Positions 4,473 through 6,580 of a stretch of 6,580 bases of DNA are shown in pieces. Both the position numbers and the translations under genes were made by a program. The first letter of the stretch is position 1; every line of letters begins with the position of its first letter. Source of the stretch: Aquirhabdus sp. (GTDB lineage Bacteria; Pseudomonadota; Gammaproteobacteria; Pseudomonadales; Moraxellaceae); contig JASLGO010000108.1 in the NCBI GenBank assembly GCA_030150135.1, positions 1 through 6,580 of the forward strand, written 5' to 3'. The notes beneath the pieces were generated by a model, which was given only the letters and a program-made list of their open reading frames with translations, had not been told where the DNA came from and did no database searches.

Positions 4473-6580
4473 TTACTCTTCATTCAGAGCTTGGCTAAAT
4501 GCCTGATCTACTTCCGAGAAGTCTGTCGCAATTGTTGACAGCTCTGCTTCAGCATCAATTGCATCTTGTTGACGACGTGCTTGATGGTAAGCCAGACCAG
4601 TACCCGCTGGAATCAAACGCCCAACCACAACGTTTTCTTTCAGACCACGTAATTGATCTTCTTTACCTGTCACAGCTGCTTCGGTCAGTACACGCGTTGT
4701 TTCTTGGAACGACGCAGCAGAGATGAACGAGTCAGTCGACAACGATGCTTTGGTGATACCCATCAGAATACGTTCAAAACGTGCTGGGAACTTACCTTGA
4801 GCTAACAATGCTTCATTTTCTTCGGTAACGCGTGCGTATTCAGCTTGCTCACCTTTAATGAATGAAGAGTCGCCGCCTTCAATAATATCCACTTTGCGCA
4901 GCATCTGACGGATGATCACTTCGATATGCTTATCGTTGATCTTAACGCCTTGTAAGCGATAAACATCCTGCACTTCATTGACAATGTAAGTTGCCAATTG
5001 TTCTTCGCCTTTGAGACGTAGAATGTCATGTGGATTCTGCGGGCCATCACTGATGACTTCGCCTTTTTCTACATGTTCGCCTTCAAACACGTTGATTTGA
5101 CGCCATTTTGGAATCAGCTCTTCATGTACTTCAGAACCATCTTCTGGGGTAATCAGCAGACGATTCTTACCTTTGGTTTCTTTACCAAACGTAATCACAC
5201 CACTTACTTCGGCCAGAATCGCAAACTCTTTCGGCTTACGCGCTTCAAACAAGTCGGCTACACGTGGTAGACCACCGGTAATATCGCGAGTACGTGAAGA
5301 CTCTTGTGGTACACGACCAATCACATCACCCACACCAATCACATCACCGTCACGTACAGTCAAAACGGTTTGTGAAGGCAAGAAATACTGGATCTGCTGA
5401 TCAGTACCCTCAACCATGAGCGGTTTATCGTTTGCATCATAGAGCGCAACTGAAGGACGTAACTCTTTACCAGATGCTGGACGATCTTTTGCCTGCAGGA
5501 TTTCGATAGACGACATCCCTGTTGCATCTTCAGTTTTAGTCGCAGCGGTCAAACCTTCAGTAATCTGAACAAACTTGACCTTACCTGCAACCTCGGTAAT
5601 CAATGGGTGTGTATGCGGATCCCAGTTCACAATGATCTGACCTGCTTCTACGGCTTGACCATCTTGTACACTGATTGACGCACCATATGGCAAACGATAA
5701 CGTTCGCGCTCACGACCGATATCGTCTGCAACACCAATTTCCGCAGAACGAGATACCGCAACCAAATGACCTTTATGATGCTGTACAGTCTTGATGTTAT
5801 GGAAACGAATTGTACCTTTGTTACGTACTTGGATACTGCTGACTGCAGATGCTCGGCTCGCCGCACCACCAACGTGGAACGTACGCATGGTGAGCTGTGT
5901 ACCTGGTTCACCAATCGATTGAGCAGCCATAACACCAACTGACTCACCCGCATTAACCAGATGACCACGCGCCAGATCACGACCGTAACATTTCGCACAC
6001 ACACCGAAACGAGTACGACAGCTGATCACAGAGCGAGTTTTCACTTCGTCTACACCGGCAATCTCTAAACGCTCAACCCACTTCTCATCCAATAAAGTAC
6101 CCGCTGGTGCAAGTACTGCATCGCTTCCTGGGGTCATCAAATCAATCGCCACAACACGACCTAATACACGGTCACGTAATGGTTCAATCACGTCACCACC
6201 TTGAATCAATGGCGTGATGTAAATACCATCTTCAGTACCACAATCTGGCTCAGTGATGACCAAATCTTGCGCCACGTCTACCAAACGACGAGTCAAATAA
6301 CCCGAGTTCGCAGTTTTCAGTGCCGTATCCGCCAAACCTTTACGCGCACCGTGTGTCGAAATAAAGTACTGGAGAACAGTCAAACCTTCACGGAAGTTCG
6401 CCTTAATTGGCGTTTCAATGATCTCACCAGATGGTTTCGCCATCAGACCACGCATACCCGCCAACTGACGAATCTGAGCTGCCGATCCACGCGCACCAGA
6501 GTCGGACATGATGTAAATTGAGTTGAAAGACTTTTGACGTTCTTCTTCACCCTTTTTATTGATCACTGCTTCAGTAGACA
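4473..6580 (-). CDS. rpoC: RpoC, RNA polymerase beta' subunit (C-terminal half)
   Basis: The last 701 codons of rpoC are visible; the gene continues past the right edge, so the N-terminal half (about 700 residues in relatives) is missing from view. The frame is open to the edge (residues STEAV before INKKGEEERQKSFNS). Visible parts, numbered from the first full codon: SDSGARGSAAQIRQLAGMRG (25-44); the bridge-helix region HGARKGLADTALKTANSGYL (76-95); the second zinc site with Cys113, Cys187, Cys194 and Cys197; the trigger loop with QLTMRTFHVGG (228-238), whose His235 contacts the incoming nucleotide in known structures; then a long insertion of the SI3 type found in gammaproteobacteria. The chain resumes at DITGGLPRVADLFEAR and ends FSQALNEE. 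No frameshift or missing catalytic residue is seen. It is the last gene of its operon here, since a terminator follows at once; rpoB would be expected upstream, beyond the window. Confidence 0.98.
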   Translation of the reverse strand, partial: STEAVINKKGEEERQKSFNSIYIMSDSGARGSAAQIRQLAGMRGLMAKPSGEIIETPIKANFREGLTVLQYFISTHGARKGLADTALKTANSGYLTRRLVDVAQDLVITEPDCGTEDGIYITPLIQGGDVIEPLRDRVLGRVVAIDLMTPGSDAVLAPAGTLLDEKWVERLEIAGVDEVKTRSVISCRTRFGVCAKCYGRDLARGHLVNAGESVGVMAAQSIGEPGTQLTMRTFHVGGAASRASAVSSIQVRNKGTIRFHNIKTVQHHKGHLVAVSRSAEIGVADDIGRERERYRLPYGASISVQDGQAVEAGQIIVNWDPHTHPLITEVAGKVKFVQITEGLTAATKTEDATGMSSIEILQAKDRPASGKELRPSVALYDANDKPLMVEGTDQQIQYFLPSQTVLTVRDGDVIGVGDVIGRVPQESSRTRDITGGLPRVADLFEARKPKEFAILAEVSGVITFGKETKGKNRLLITPEDGSEVHEELIPKWRQINVFEGEHVEKGEVISDGPQNPHDILRLKGEEQLATYIVNEVQDVYRLQGVKINDKHIEVIIRQMLRKVDIIEGGDSSFIKGEQAEYARVTEENEALLAQGKFPARFERILMGITKASLSTDSFISAASFQETTRVLTEAAVTGKEDQLRGLKENVVVGRLIPAGTGLAYHQARRQQDAIDAEAELSTIATDFSEVDQAFSQALNEE

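Noticed and set aside
4353..4538. 61-codon plus-strand ORF across the rpoC terminator
   Set aside because: It would have to be translated through the terminator hairpin and antisense to the end of rpoC; its composition is non-specific.
5648..6004. 118-codon open frame on the same strand as rpoC but in another frame
   Set aside because: It lies wholly within the intact rpoC reading frame, over the zinc site and trigger loop, and its composition is that of an out-of-frame reading. It is not evidence of a frameshift.
6201..6521. 106-codon plus-strand ORF opposite rpoC
   Set aside because: It is antisense to highly conserved rpoC codons, has no recognisable domain and no separate promoter or ribosome site.
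6564..6566. GTG at this position as a start codon for a shorter rpoC-like gene
   Set aside because: The frame stays open to the window edge and the upstream residues fit RpoC, so this is an internal valine codon.

Overview
The window looks like ordinary chromosomal DNA from a gammaproteobacterium of the family Moraxellaceae, most likely Acinetobacter or a close relative. Three things point there. The base composition is moderately A+T-rich. PilM and the class A penicillin-binding protein match, from memory, the Acinetobacter versions in length and in segments such as the GRIHPL N-terminus of PonA. The C-terminal half of RpoC is of the gammaproteobacterial type, with a large insertion in the trigger loop. 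The genus is inferred from recalled proteins, not from a search.

Layout: positions 1-1134 (minus strand) hold the start of a type IV pilus assembly operon: all of pilM and the first 24 codons of pilN. Positions 1135-1504 are a 370-bp divergent intergenic region with candidate promoters for pilM (leftward) and ponA (rightward). It also carries several short direct and inverted repeats, including a perfect 7-bp-arm dyad on the proposed pilM -35 box. Positions 1505-4141 (plus strand) hold a complete ponA/mrcA gene for PBP1A, a bifunctional peptidoglycan synthase, with an in-frame array of a 9-bp repeat encoding Ala-Thr-Pro. A strong intrinsic terminator follows its stop codon. Positions 4142-4472 are a very A+T-rich convergent spacer ending in a 36-bp perfect palindrome that acts as the rpoC terminator. 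A doubtful 39-codon hydrophobic ORF lies inside it. Positions 4473-6580 (minus strand) hold the C-terminal half of rpoC, the RNA polymerase beta' subunit, cut by the window edge.

The genes belong to three core processes: the inner-membrane/cytoplasmic platform of the type IV pilus (PilM with PilN), septal and lateral-wall peptidoglycan synthesis (PBP1A) and transcription (RpoC). The pilM/ponA divergent pair is a common arrangement in Pseudomonas and Acinetobacter relatives. The convergent ponA/rpoC junction is less usual, because rpoC is often followed by rpsL-rpsG-fusA in gammaproteobacteria.

I found no mobile element, CRISPR array, tRNA, rRNA, toxin or defence gene, and nothing that supports a new multi-gene system. 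The points that merit a second look are small: the repeat array in PBP1A, the repeats between pilM and ponA, and the spacer between the two convergent terminators.
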